DNA of 64,000 bases from Uranotaenia lowii (lineage: Eukaryota > Arthropoda > Insecta > Diptera > Culicidae). The position numbers were made by a program, and so were the translations under genes. Shown one piece after another: positions 19,356 to 29,828 of this stretch; positions within the stretch are counted from its first letter, which is position 1, and each line of letters opens with the position of its first letter. Location of the stretch: the NCBI RefSeq assembly GCF_029784155.1, contig NC_073692.1:321715906-321779905 (forward strand), written 5' to 3'. The notes beneath the pieces were generated by a model, which saw only the letters and a list, made by a program, of their open reading frames with translations, ran no database searches and was not told the origin of the DNA.

Positions 19356-20839
19356 CTAGCTGTCCCCATACGAACTCCGTTTCGCTTTCAGCTTGGAATA
19401 TGTTATGAACAGTTTGTATGAATGTCAATAGCCAAATATTTTCCAGATGCATTTCCGAATTAATTGTTAAGTTATAATTGCAAAAATATTGAACGAACAC
19501 CTCTTCTGTCGTCTGCTACTTCATTTGGAATCAGGAATTGATTGCCCGTGCCAAAAAAAACCCTGTGTCAAAATTTCGAGTCGATCGTCGCATAACAACT
19601 CAATTATTGCCAAAAACTTAAACTCCTTTTGGTGGCCTCTTATACAATCTTTGATATCTGAAGTCGATTGTCCGTCTCTGAAAACTACCGTGTGCAAATT
19701 TTCATCCCAATCCGATGTTTAAAAATGACGATATTTCAAAAATATTGTAAGGTTAGTATGGACGACCCCATTGCCGGCCCCTTACGCTGAATTCAATACC
19801 TGAAATCGATTGATCGTCCCTCAAAACTCTCGTGTACCAATTTTCATCTAAATAGATGTATAATAACGACAATATCACAAAAACAGTGAATAGTTAATAT
19901 GGACGACCCCTGACTTTAATTTGAATAAGTGAATTCAATTTTTTGTCCCAAATAACCCCTATGTGCCAATTTTCAACCCAATCCGATGTATAAAAACGGC
20001 AAGATGACTAAGATATTGAAAACTTAATATTGACAAACATCGTTTCTTAGGAAGCTTGAATATATTTGGCCTTATAGTTTTATCTTAAAAAGATTTTACT
20101 GCTTTTTTATCTTTTCCATCCCTTATCTAATGAAAATATCTGTTGAAGATTATCCCACTTTTCAATATGCATGATTTTGTTGAGCATGTTGAAAACTCAC
20201 TTTGCATGTTTTCAACTACATAAACTCTGAATCTAATAATTTTTTCTTTCTCTATGAGGAATTCCAAAAATATAAAAATTGTTGACCCTCAAAGCCCCCC
20301 GCGGCGGTAAAGAGCACTTTGAAAGCCACTACTATTCTAGTCAATATATTCCTAACAGGCTAGTTGTATTTTTCAATCAAAATGTAGGCTTAAAATTGTA
20401 TCCAAATATCTCGTACCGGTAGCATGTGCTTTGAACAGTAGAAGGTACAAAATGCACCCGCCAAAATTTTCACTTTCAAATTTTTCATGCTCAGCAAGCT
20501 TCGATTTGCTATCCAGTACATGTGAGCTCTGGATGGTCGTTTCTAATAGCCTACCCATGTTGATGGTGAAAATAATCCCGCCAACGAAACGAACGGAAAC
20601 GAAAGTCGGTTCAGAAAATGGGTGCCATGACTTTTGGTTCGGGGGAATAAAACCGTTGTTGTATGGACGACCGCCTTCAAAAAGGGTCATCCGAAAATCT
20701 AAAAACATTTTTCATCATTCCTGGTCCTAATGAGCACCCATGCCAAATTTCAGCTCTCTAGCTCTTAAGGTGGCTGAGCCTATTGAAGACAAACATACAA
20801 ACGAACAAACAAACGGAAATTACTTTTTATATATATAGA
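19356..20839 (-). mobile_element. Non-autonomous Helitron
   Basis: On - the element begins TCTATATATATAAAAAGTAA (20839) and ends CAGCTAG (19356). It is flanked 5' by A (20840) and 3' by T (19355), the A/T insertion rule of Helitrons. Helitrons make no target duplication and have TC...CTAG ends, as seen here. No Rep/helicase coding sequence is present. The inside has degenerate direct repeats around AATATGGACGACCCC (19756, 19897). A related fragment lies at 53265-53490. Confidence 0.78.
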
Positions 20840-21251
20840 TATGTATAGTCAGTGAAAGTCGTCGGCGCTGATATTGAAGAAAGATTCCGGTTCAGAACTT
20901 CAATGCAATATATACACATCTACACCCATAGATCAGGTTCAACTCCAATAATCGCATCATTCAGTTAATGCAATTTCGCCATAGACTGATGTCACAATTG
21001 GCATTGACTATTTAGCTTTCCAGTAATTGACATAGTCCTCCCAATGCATAGAAACTGGAGCCAGTCCTCTCTTTTTCTCTCTAACTCGTGATTTTCAAAT
21101 GACAATTTTGTATGGTCAAGGTTATATCAAATAGTACGCCACATCATGGAAGTTGTCATCAAACTATAGTTTTCCGTAGTAAATAAGTGTAAAAAACACA
21201 TCCTTTGCGGAACATGTTCCCTATCTCCCTATGTTTTTTTTTTCATCTATA
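20840..21251. other. Non-coding spacer
   Basis: AT-rich DNA; nothing recognised. Confidence 0.4.
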
Positions 21252-23574
21252 GGTGAATCTGAGGTGAAAATGAAAAGTTTTATTTTACCAATAACTCAAA
21301 AATGCGATACACATTGGCTTCGTAACATGATGAAATCGATGGGGAATAGATAAAAGCTCAATTTTGAACCGTTTTCAGTGTTTAAAACTTCTTAAAAATG
21401 TTTTTATTCCGATTCCCCCAATATGTGAAAATTTCCGCGGTGAAAATCAGGGGAATCGAATTTTAAATATTTTTAAAAGGTTCAAAATTTATCTTTTAAC
21501 CCTCATCCGCATTAGGGTGTCATTTTGACACCATTGCAAGTTTGAAGGCTTGTAACTTTTTTCAGAAGCTTCAAAATACAAAAATTTCTTCGGGGACCCT
21601 AAATGAATTCAAAAGTTCTTCAATATTGCATCTTTACTTTTTTTATGGACGAACCCTGGAAGCCTGGGCAAAAAAACTCCCTTTTCCGACTTTTGGTGTC
21701 ATTTTGACACCACAAAAGTAAAATCTTTTTAAGTCGTTTGAATTATTATGAACTTCATATAAAACTTATATCAATAGAAACCTTGTAATGTCAGTAAAAT
21801 ATGTTTAGAACATTATATACAGCTAAAGTTACAAGTTTTCTCGTTATTCAGCATGAAAGAAAAAAAATCCGAAAAAACATGACTCACGAAAACTGCTGTA
21901 GTTCATATGATACACGTCCAAAAAAATATTTGCCTTATGCATATGAAAGCTGAAGTTAATGTCTACATCATGAAGACAAAAAATATTTTTTTAAATTTTT
22001 TTTAATGAAATGGTCACAAAAAGTTAAAAAAAGTGGTCTAAAAACCCTACTTTTCATTCGATTGCTAGTAAATACTGTTTGAGCGATGGTAGAGTGTTTT
22101 AAAAAATATGACTACAAACTTCATTGAAATTCTAACATTTTGCTGTCTTTAGATTTTCGATGCAACAAAAAATGAATTTACTGGAATTTTTCAAAGTTGG
22201 CTACTTTGCGCGATTTTTTTACTAATTGAAATTTCATCTGTTTTTGTGGTCCTCCGTCAGGTTGTACCCGGATTTTCAGTGCTTTCTCGCCGTTTGAAGC
22301 AATCAAAACTATATCCATTGAAAAGGGAATTTAATCTTCATTCTAGTGAGGTGCAACAAATCACGCTGTGAGATTTCACAAAAATATGAAAATTATAAAC
22401 GTAAAATCATTCCTGAATTTCTAGAACCACAAGCAGCGCATCCAGCAAAACGTGTTTGTTTGCTCTCCGAGTAGGTACGGTGGGTGGTGATTCGGGCAGA
22501 GAGCGAAGCCGACAGACGAAATAATGATGCGTGTCGTGACAAGCAAACGTGAACTACTATCAATAGAAAATTTCCAACCAAGAAACGTACGACACGCATC
22601 ATTATTTCGGCTCTCGGCTTCGCTCTCTGCCTAAATCACCACCCACCGTACCTACTCGGAGAGCAAACAAACACGTTTTGCTGGACGTGCTGCTTGTGGT
22701 TCTAGAAATTCAGGAATGATTTTACGTTTATAATTTTCATATTTTTGTGAAATCTCACAGCGTGATTTGTTGCACCTCACCAGAATGAAGAATAAATTTG
22801 CTTTCCATAGAATACACTTTTGATTGGTCCAAACAAAGTGAAAAAACTGAAAATCCGGGTACAACCTGACGGTGGACCACAAAAAGAGATGAAATTTCGA
22901 TTTGTAAAAAAATTGCGCAAAGTAGTGAACTTTGAAAAATTCCAGTTATTTCAATTTTTGTTGCAACAAAAATCTAAAGACTGCAAAATGTTAGAATTTT
23001 AATAAAATTTGTTGTCATATTTTTTCTAAAACTCTACCATCGCTCAAACAGTATTTACTAGCAATCGAATGAAAAGTAGGTTTTTTAGACCACTTTTTTG
23101 AACTTTTTGTGACCATTTCATTAAAAAAATTAAAAAAAATATTTCTTGTCTCCATGATGTAGACATTAACTTCAGCTTTCATATGCATAAGGCAAATATT
23201 TTTTTGGACGTGTATCATATGAACTACAGCAGTTTTGGTGAGGCATGTTTTTTTGGATTTTTTTTTCTTTCATGCTGAATAACGAGAAAACTTGTAACTT
23301 TAGCTGTATATAATGTTCTAAACATATTTTACTGACATTACAAGGTTTCTTTTGATGTAAGTTTTGTTCAAATCGGTTTAACACGCCAAAAGTTATAACG
23401 ATTTGAGCTTGTGGTGTCAAATTGACACTCCTAGTGCAGATTAGGGTAATGAAATCTAATGCGGATGAGGGTTAAATATTCCCCATCGATTCCACCATGT
23501 TACAAAACCAATATGTGTCGCTTTTTTTGAGGTGTTGGCGAATTAAGATTTTTCATTTTCATCTGAGGTGTACC
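21252..23574. mobile_element. Outer palindromic MITE split by a TTAA fold-back
   Basis: The left arm (21252-21350, starting GGTGAATCTGAGGTGAAAATG) and right arm (about 23476-23574) are inverted copies sharing AAAATGAAAA and ATCGATGGGGAAT blocks. They are separated by the inner element and an extra left segment containing GATTCCCCC...GGGGGAATC-type pairs. A related fragment is at 52300-52470. Confidence 0.7.
21500..23471. mobile_element. piggyBac-like (TTAA) fold-back element with about 0.9-1.0-kb arms
   Basis: It is flanked by TTAA at 21496-21499 and 23472-23475, and the termini are CCCTCATCCGCATTAG inverted. The two halves are near-complementary (arms 21500-22537 and 22589-23471, spacer about 50 bp), with about 155 bp more in the left arm. 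TTAA targets and CCC-starting termini are hallmarks of piggyBac. No transposase is present, so it depended on one in trans. Confidence 0.8.
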
Positions 23575-23848
23575 GCGTCCTTACCAAATATAACGGTTGA
23601 ATTCATATTTATTTTTCTTGAAACACGCAAAGTTTGTATGCACTCCCAGTGAAAATTCAGATTCTTCCACTTTTAATATTTATTAATTCTTATGAGGAAA
23701 CCAATACCTATTTCTACTTTGTTAACCGTAGTGGACAAAATGTCCATAATTGTTAATTCCTTCTGCATTCTCAGCTATTCACTTCTGACGCTGACTTCAC
23801 TGACCCGGCTTAAAACACTTCCGGTCGACTCTTACAACACCCAACGGA

Positions 23849-24169
23849 TTAAAACCTCGATCTAACAGATCTTGTTACTTTTCTGGACTTCCTAAAGTCC
23901 TCATCGGAATCATCGTCGTCCTCCTCGGAGGTGGAAGGAATCGGCGACTCTGTGGTACCGCCAGGACATCCACAGCATTTCAATCCTCGTCGGCACTCGC
24001 GTCGTCGTAGCTTCTCGCACCTCCGGCTGTAGCAAGGATTTCCGCAACCGTCCGTTCCGCCCCCGCATCCGCGACTCAGTCCATGTGGCACCGGTTCTGC
24101 ATCCGCCGAACTCACCAGGTAGCAGAGGGCGCACAGTGCAACCAAACTTAGAAGCAACACCTTGTTCAT
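23849..24169 (-). CDS. Small secreted cysteine-rich protein
   Basis: 106 codons starting at the ATG at 24169. I prefer this start over the in-frame one at 24238, which lies upstream of the predicted transcription start. Residues 1-25 are a signal peptide (MNKVLLLSLVALCALCYLVSSADA). The mature part has eight Cys in about 38 residues with spacing C-x6-C-x3-C-x4-C-x7-C-x6-CC-x-C. A Ser/Thr/Pro linker, an acidic run (EEDDDDSDED) and a basic end (RKSRKVTRSVRSRF) follow. Even Cys number, signal peptide and no membrane anchor suggest disulphide-bonded secretion. I do not recognise the family; antimicrobial, protease-inhibitor or structural roles are all possible. It is single-exon and isolated, between a fold-back element and a long non-coding stretch. 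Confidence 0.75.
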   Translation of the reverse strand: MNKVLLLSLVALCALCYLVSSADAEPVPHGLSRGCGGGTDGCGNPCYSRRCEKLRRRECRRGLKCCGCPGGTTESPIPSTSEEDDDDSDEDFRKSRKVTRSVRSRF

Positions 24170-24215
24170 GATGATAACTGTAACGTTCTGTGTTAGGCCT
24201 TGGACAGATGCTGGA

Positions 24216-24254
24216 CACTGATATCGTATAGTTGACAAGGTTACTGTTTTATAT
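24216..24254 (-). promoter_or_regulatory. Core promoter (TATA box plus initiator)
   Basis: On -, CATATAAAACAG (TATA at about 24254-24248) lies about 30 bp upstream of TATCAGTG (24221-24216), the arthropod initiator TCAGT with its start base at 24219. This is correct core-promoter spacing and leaves a 50-nt leader before the ATG at 24169. Confidence 0.75.
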
Positions 24255-27044
24255 GGAACAATGAATGCGTGGGTGAAAAACCGACGGAATTTCCGCTAAT
24301 CGTTTGGCGCAATTCACATGCAGTTGAAATTACACGCGTCGGCAGATTAATTGATTCGCGTACACTATTTAGAAAGTTATTGTCATAAGTATATTACTCT
24401 TATAGGAGGAGGGCCCAAGTTTATTCGACTGCGTACCGCCTTGTTCGGAAGATGTTTCAACACAAAGGGGGTTCTAGGCCTATGATGAGTAAATAATTGC
24501 CTTCCAGATGCATATTTTTACAGCAAAATCATTAGTTGAATGTGGATTAGAATAAAATTAAACAACAATTACTTGAACGTGTCTTAATTACATTATAGGT
24601 CGCGTATATGTTTTGCGTAGGTAATGTCATTTCTAGAAAGTATTCGTCGTGTGAAGCTTTGATACGAAGCGAACATTGCAGAAATTAGATTTAATTAGAA
24701 GATCAAATAATGTAAAACACGTTGCAACTTAATTTAGATAACAACAGATTTGAATTTTTATTTTAACTTTCTATATCAAATTAATTTTTCAAGAAAACAT
24801 CAGTAAAATTTATTTAAAAAAATCTAAACTTATTGAAAAAATAAAACCCATGACATGACAGCTTTGCGTTGCACCAATGTAGTATTTCATTTGAAATACT
24901 TACTTAACTCGTTCATATCGTAAAGTATAGTTTAAAACTTGTTAAGAAGAGCAAGATCAACGTTTAACTTTAAATATTATGCTTGCGTGAAACACAATTT
25001 TTTGAAGTAACATCATAAAAATATAAAAATTTTAAACATGTTAAGCTATTGTTCGGGAAAACATCATGTTTTTCTCACCGAACTTGTTACTTGAAGGGTC
25101 GGTTTGTTATGCAAAGACGTCACAAATTTAACCAGAACTATGTTTTAAGAATCATTTCAATTATGCATGCAAAACAAGTGTTAGGAACGAGACGTGTTCA
25201 TTTTTCACGTGATAGCTCATTTGGAAATCTGAAGCGTTCGGAGACACGTACCTTGAGCTTTTAGTGATTGTTCTGTTAGGTGAAACTTAAAAATATTTGT
25301 TAGGAAAATGTTACCTTTTGTCGTTTTTGATAAGTGGAAAAGTTTCTAAAGAAATGGTTCCAAATTTAGCACATGTGAGTTTTTGATGTTGTTTCTAAGA
25401 AATAAGAAAACAAAATTGGCCTGTATGGTGGTTATTGGAAGTCACAATTTCCGCATATAGTTTCAATGACAGTTATTGAAACAGTTACAGTGTTACTTCG
25501 AATAGCAATTCATTTATAGGGAGTCCCGAAGTGTGTGCAAATGCTGAAAATTCTGGGTGGATGACACTAACTACGTAGCATACGGTATAATTATTATTGC
25601 TGAACTTTCTGAATTCTGCGAAAGTACCAGCTCAGCTGATACCAAACTAGGCGAGGCAAATAAAAATTCGCTGTTTTGACAGCTCCATAAGCTCCCAGAA
25701 ACCATTAAATTGTTGGTCTTCACCTCCTTTAGCCCTTTTCAAAGTGCATTACCGTATTGTATTATTTATTAGGCATGCTCAGTTTGATGAAATTTGCAAA
25801 CATGTTCTTCAATAAGCCACCGTTGTGCGTTTTTTTTGTGATTGATCGGTGGCAGAAAGCCTATGACAAATCCCAACAAACATTTTTGCTGATTAAAAAC
25901 GCCAATTCTCTGATCGTATGCTGTTTTGAGGTGCTGATTGCTGTTTCAGCTTTCTGGCTGAAGAAAGAAATATTTCAGCGATGTTTCAGCGTATAAGGAA
26001 GTTTTATTTCAGCCAATAGAAAGTAGGGGAAAATTGGCTGAAGTATAACTCGTTCAGCCTTTGTCCAACCATTTTTTACACCTTCAAATTTGACAGCCAT
26101 CAGCTGTACAAGGGTAGCTTCGAAAGCGTCTTTCAACAATATCAAACTTTTTGTTATTCATGACGAATCAAAATAATTATCTTTTGAATCGTCTAATGAT
26201 TCGAAATTTCTCACTTTGCATGATAAAATGGCCTTGCCGGGAAATTTACATTTTATTCTCGTAGCAATTTCAATTTCTTCATATGAAATTGACCTTGGTT
26301 GAGAAATATTTTGGTCGCTTAAGAGCGACATTTTTCTGCTCCTTCGCAGCATGCATGGTTGGTTCTGCCTTCTGCGGCATGAGACCAACAAGTCGTAGGT
26401 TCAAAGTTCGAGACAAGTTCAAATGAAGAAAAAATAACACGGGAGGGGAAAATTAGCTGGCAAACATCGGACCATGATGGCTCTAGATATGGTGATCTCA
26501 AATGCCAAATCGCCATTCCGCCATATTGAAAAAAGTTTTGACAGCTGGCTGTAGTGTTTACGAAGAAAGGGGTCCAGGGATGCCAGGTTTTAGAGATAAA
26601 AAATCAGATGGCAAAAAAGTGTGTGTATGTGCACAAGCCAATCGTAAACGAAAGGTCAAAAGATTTAAAACCGTACTTGGGTTTAGTTTATTTTATTATA
26701 TTTAAATTGAGTTTTCGGAAAAAAGCAATGATATGAATATATTGAATGAATTAATTTGTATTCTAAACACTTTTTTTTAAATAAAATTACAATACAGTTC
26801 GGTCTATCCGTATGATCCGAAAAAGAAAAACTTTTCATTGACCGTTAATTATGATAGAAAGTATCTTAAAGGTTGGAACAAACAACCAAAACCCTAAACC
26901 GGATGTTGCTTGCTCCTTATTCTTGTTACCTTATCCAAAGAGCTATTTTGTTTCCCTTTAATCGAAAAGTGTTGGATGAAAATAAAAGTAAATCGGTTCT
27001 GCTAAAGGAATGCTATAAATTCTGCTCTTGATAATATTCATGAT
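24255..27044. other. Long non-coding interval
   Basis: AT-rich DNA. The part near 25920-26050 has repeated TTTCAGC/GCTGAA motifs like those near 28150-28240. Short ORFs carry no domain. A weak tRNA-like patch occurs near 26345-26420. Confidence 0.4.
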
Positions 27045-27153
27045 TTAATGATAAACGATTTTATTATTCGAAATTTTATTTTCAAATAACTGTTGCATCA
27101 TGTAAATACTGCCCAAGCCTTTTTGAATATTAACATATTCAGTTAATATACCT

Positions 27154-27597
27154 TCACCACCACCCACGAGCAGCGCTGAGCTGGAGCTTTGCAGCACTTG
27201 AGGATGACTGTGTAGGATGATGGATGAGCAATTGGACAGCATCACCTGCAGAATCCTTAAGGGGCTCAATCCATCCCGGACAATCAACAGTATGCAGTGG
27301 ATCGAACTGATTCCCCAACCCACTCATCGGACTTATCCTCATGCTGCTCAGGCGCCTAACGTTGCGCCTATTTTCCTGTTTCAGCTCATCGGTTCCCTCG
27401 TTCAAAAGTGCCAAAAACTTCATCTGGTTTTCCCAAATGCTACCCATCAGATCCGGATTACTCGATTGGATCTTCTGGAGCAGCGATGGCAACAGACGGG
27501 GGTCCTCCTGAAGCAGCTTCTTCATCTCGATGAAGATCGGATGTTCCTGCAGGAGGGCCAGCCGCTTCTCGGACGATGGAATGTAACGCCTCGCCAT
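27154..27597 (-). CDS. Short protein with Rad23-type XPC-binding domain
   Basis: 147 codons from the ATG at 27597. About residues 15-70 match the XPC-binding (STI1-like) domain of Rad23: LLQEHPIFIEMKKLLQEDP, then RLLPSLLQKIQSSNPDLM and WENQMKFLALLNEG. In Rad23 this domain binds XPC and lies between two UBA domains; here the ubiquitin-like domain and any recognisable UBA are absent. The C-terminus (to RGWW) has no known domain. A spliced 5' UTR is supported: exon 1 ends at 27708 before GTGAGTA, a 67-nt intron occupies 27641-27707, and exon 2 starts at 27640. So it is not simply a processed copy. It could be a diverged, shortened Rad23 paralogue or an STI1-like adaptor; which one is unresolved. 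Confidence 0.68.
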   Translation of the reverse strand: MARRYIPSSEKRLALLQEHPIFIEMKKLLQEDPRLLPSLLQKIQSSNPDLMGSIWENQMKFLALLNEGTDELKQENRRNVRRLSSMRISPMSGLGNQFDPLHTVDCPGWIEPLKDSAGDAVQLLIHHPTQSSSSAAKLQLSAARGWW

Positions 27598-27640
27598 GTT
27601 ACCATCCGATTCGATGACTTTCTGCTGCTTCTAGATAGCT

Positions 27641-27707
27641 CTTGAAAGAAAAAAGTGTTGAATAAGCATAAATTTGTCATAAGTAATGCAAAATTAATGT
27701 TACTCAC
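27641..27707 (-). other. 5' UTR intron of the XPC-binding-domain gene
   Basis: GTGAGTA donor and TTTCTTTCAAG acceptor, 67 nt, a typical dipteran short-intron size. The upstream exon contains no ATG in the part examined. Confidence 0.6.
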
Positions 27708-27759
27708 CGCTACCGACAAAGCTGGCACCGTCGTTTATAGGTCCAACTTCTTCCAGCTT

Positions 27760-28280
27760 TGCTTACCAGCCCGGAACTCAGCCGGAAGATTTTGTTTCGA
27801 TTCTATGAATTTTTTTTTGCAAAAATCAAGGCGAAATCTTTGTCTACGCAATATCTTGGTGATTGGCAAAACTTCGTGTTTTACAAAAAATCAGAGCACC
27901 TGGCATCCCAGCCAGCCAGCAGCCAGCCGAACAGCCAGCTGTCAAATTTCGGCTCCTCCTCCGCATCCAACCCTCGTCTACTTTTTGCCAAAGAGAGACC
28001 ACCATATCTAGAGGCATCATGCATCGGACATACATCGATCAACATTTTTTTTGTTTTTTTTTTTGTTGCTCCATCAATTGACGTTTCATGTGGTTTCATG
28101 TCATCTTCGCTGATTAATTTCTCCAGATCTCGATGTTTAAGGGCTGAACAGCAGCTTCTCTCTGAATTTGGGTTGCCTTCTTTCAGCAAGATAGCTGATT
28201 TGAAATTAGAACTAAACAATGTTTCAGCGGTTGTTCAGCAAAAAATGATGGTTGGGATATCCCTCGTCTTCTATCTGCTG
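27760..28280. other. Upstream region of the XPC-binding-domain gene
   Basis: No gene recognised. It has AGCCAGC-rich and TTCAGC-rich patches; overlapping short ORFs on both strands are chance. Confidence 0.35.
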
Positions 28281-28360
28281 AGGTAGTACATTGGTTAAGA
28301 TGTCGAATTGGCAAGACAATATAAAAATGGTGTTGTGAGTTCGATTCTCACTTCCCCACG
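28281..28360 (+). repeat. tRNA-like (SINE-type) sequence
   Basis: A-box-like TTGGTTAAGATG at 28291-28302. A perfect T-arm hairpin GTGAG-TTCGATT-CTCAC lies at 28335-28351 and serves as a B box. The acceptor stem does not close, so it is a tRNA-derived repeat or pseudogene and not a working tRNA. Confidence 0.55.
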
Positions 28361-28629
28361 ACACTGTGTGTTTTTTTTTATTTTCTTATTTCTTGAATGA
28401 ATTATCCAATAGGAAGAAAACCCCATAAATGTTTTTCTTGTTTAGGTTGAATGTAGTGGTCATGCATAATTTTGGTTGGGAGCTCGAGTCCTTATGCCAG
28501 TAGTGCTTTTTCAAACACATCATCTTTGGCACAGTGCACATTTCAGCACATTTTTGGCACAGAGATTCGCTAAAATGCATTGGATTTTTGCAATCTCTTC
28601 TATAGGGTGTGACAAACCCGTTGGTTATT

Positions 28630-28820
28630 CAAAAAAAATTACTGTGCATGAGTGGTGGAAAAATGTGTTAAAACTGTCAAAAATGTCCACAAAGTTTTAA
28701 ATCAAGCATTGGAATGAAGCACATGATCGGCAACTACGGTTGAGGGTCTTCAGGAAAGTTTCATACCAGAATTTTTAATTTTTAATAAGCGAAAATCTGA
28801 GTGTACACTGTAAATTTTTG
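28630..28820. repeat. Interspersed repeat, copy 1
   Basis: Shares long blocks with 43255-43440, for example AAGCACATGATCGGCAACTA and CGGTTGAGGGTC. No ORF is shared. Confidence 0.8.
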
Positions 28821-28852
28821 CCTCGATTTCCAGCAAAAAAAATTGCTGGAAA

Positions 28853-29820
28853 CAGGGTTGGTCGGCTCTTCTCAAAAAACAAAGAGCCGGGAGCAACCAA
28901 CACTGTTTTCAGTTCGGCTTCCGAGTGTAATCCTCTTTCGCTGATCGTGCTCCACTCGTTACCCGAGTTTACACGAGCTGTAAGTGACTCGGACGGCAAG
29001 TGTGAGAGCATTTGCATCCGAGTGGGAGAAAGAGAATTCTAAACAAAGAGTGCCCTGTGTTTCAGTCATACACCTCAGAGTAAAGAAGGAAAAAATTATT
29101 TAGACTCCCACCACCACACAACGTAGAAAAAATATAAACAATTTCTACTCCGCTACCATGCCTACTGCTGTTAGCAGTTTTGAATTTTTTTTTTTGCAAA
29201 AGGTAGCGTTCGAAGAAGAGGTGACAGGTGGTTTCATCAAAAAGGACACCGCGAAGAACAAAAACCAGGATTTTTCAGGACCCCAGTAGATTGGTGGAAA
29301 TGAAATGCAGCTCTTCTGAGATTGCATAAATTAAGGCGAAATAGCGGTGCAGTATACGCCTTCATTTATGCAGCAGAAGAGATATGAAGTTAGGTGGCTT
29401 TTTGTTTATACCGAAAAACCCCGTTCTAATATCATCTGAACCGAAGATTACCATTGGTTTAAGAGGTTAAACTGTTTTTATTGCAAAATCAATTGCAATA
29501 AAGATAAGGACGGCTTCTAGAAAATCAGGACACCGCTGGGAACTTTGATTCGTAAAGTAGCATCTTTTCTCGTGAACGTACCAAGAATAAACTGAGTTAG
29601 ATCTCGAATTCTCATCAGCACATTGCGCAACAGATTTTTCCGGAGAAGGGAATTCTCTTCATCAGCGGATATGAATACTCTCGCTCACTCTTATGTGTTG
29701 ACAATCTCACTCCCAATTTCAGTGCGATTTATCTCTCCCCGCACCGATTGGGGGAGCAGACGAAAAAAATTGCACTCTCTTTCACTGGACAAGCCGATCT
29801 GAGGAGTTTTGCCACCCATG
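28853..29820. mobile_element. hAT-type MITE (968 bp)
   Basis: Perfect 8-bp duplication GCTGGAAA at 28845-28852 and 29821-29828. Termini are CAGGGTTGG and CCACCCATG (inverted, imperfect). An 8-bp duplication and CAG...CTG-like ends fit the hAT superfamily. No transposase. The flanks themselves look like an older repeat with TTGCTGGAAA units. Confidence 0.7.
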
Positions 29821-29828
29821 GCTGGAAA

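Noticed and set aside
24170..24238. Upstream start of the secreted protein (23 more residues)
   Set aside because: It lies at or before the predicted transcription start and would bury the signal peptide.
26345..26420. Possible tRNA-like element
   Set aside because: Only a loose B-box-like GGTTCAAAGTTCGAG; no convincing A box.
28281..28360. Functional tRNA gene
   Set aside because: The T-arm is perfect but the acceptor stem does not pair and the anticodon arm is irregular.
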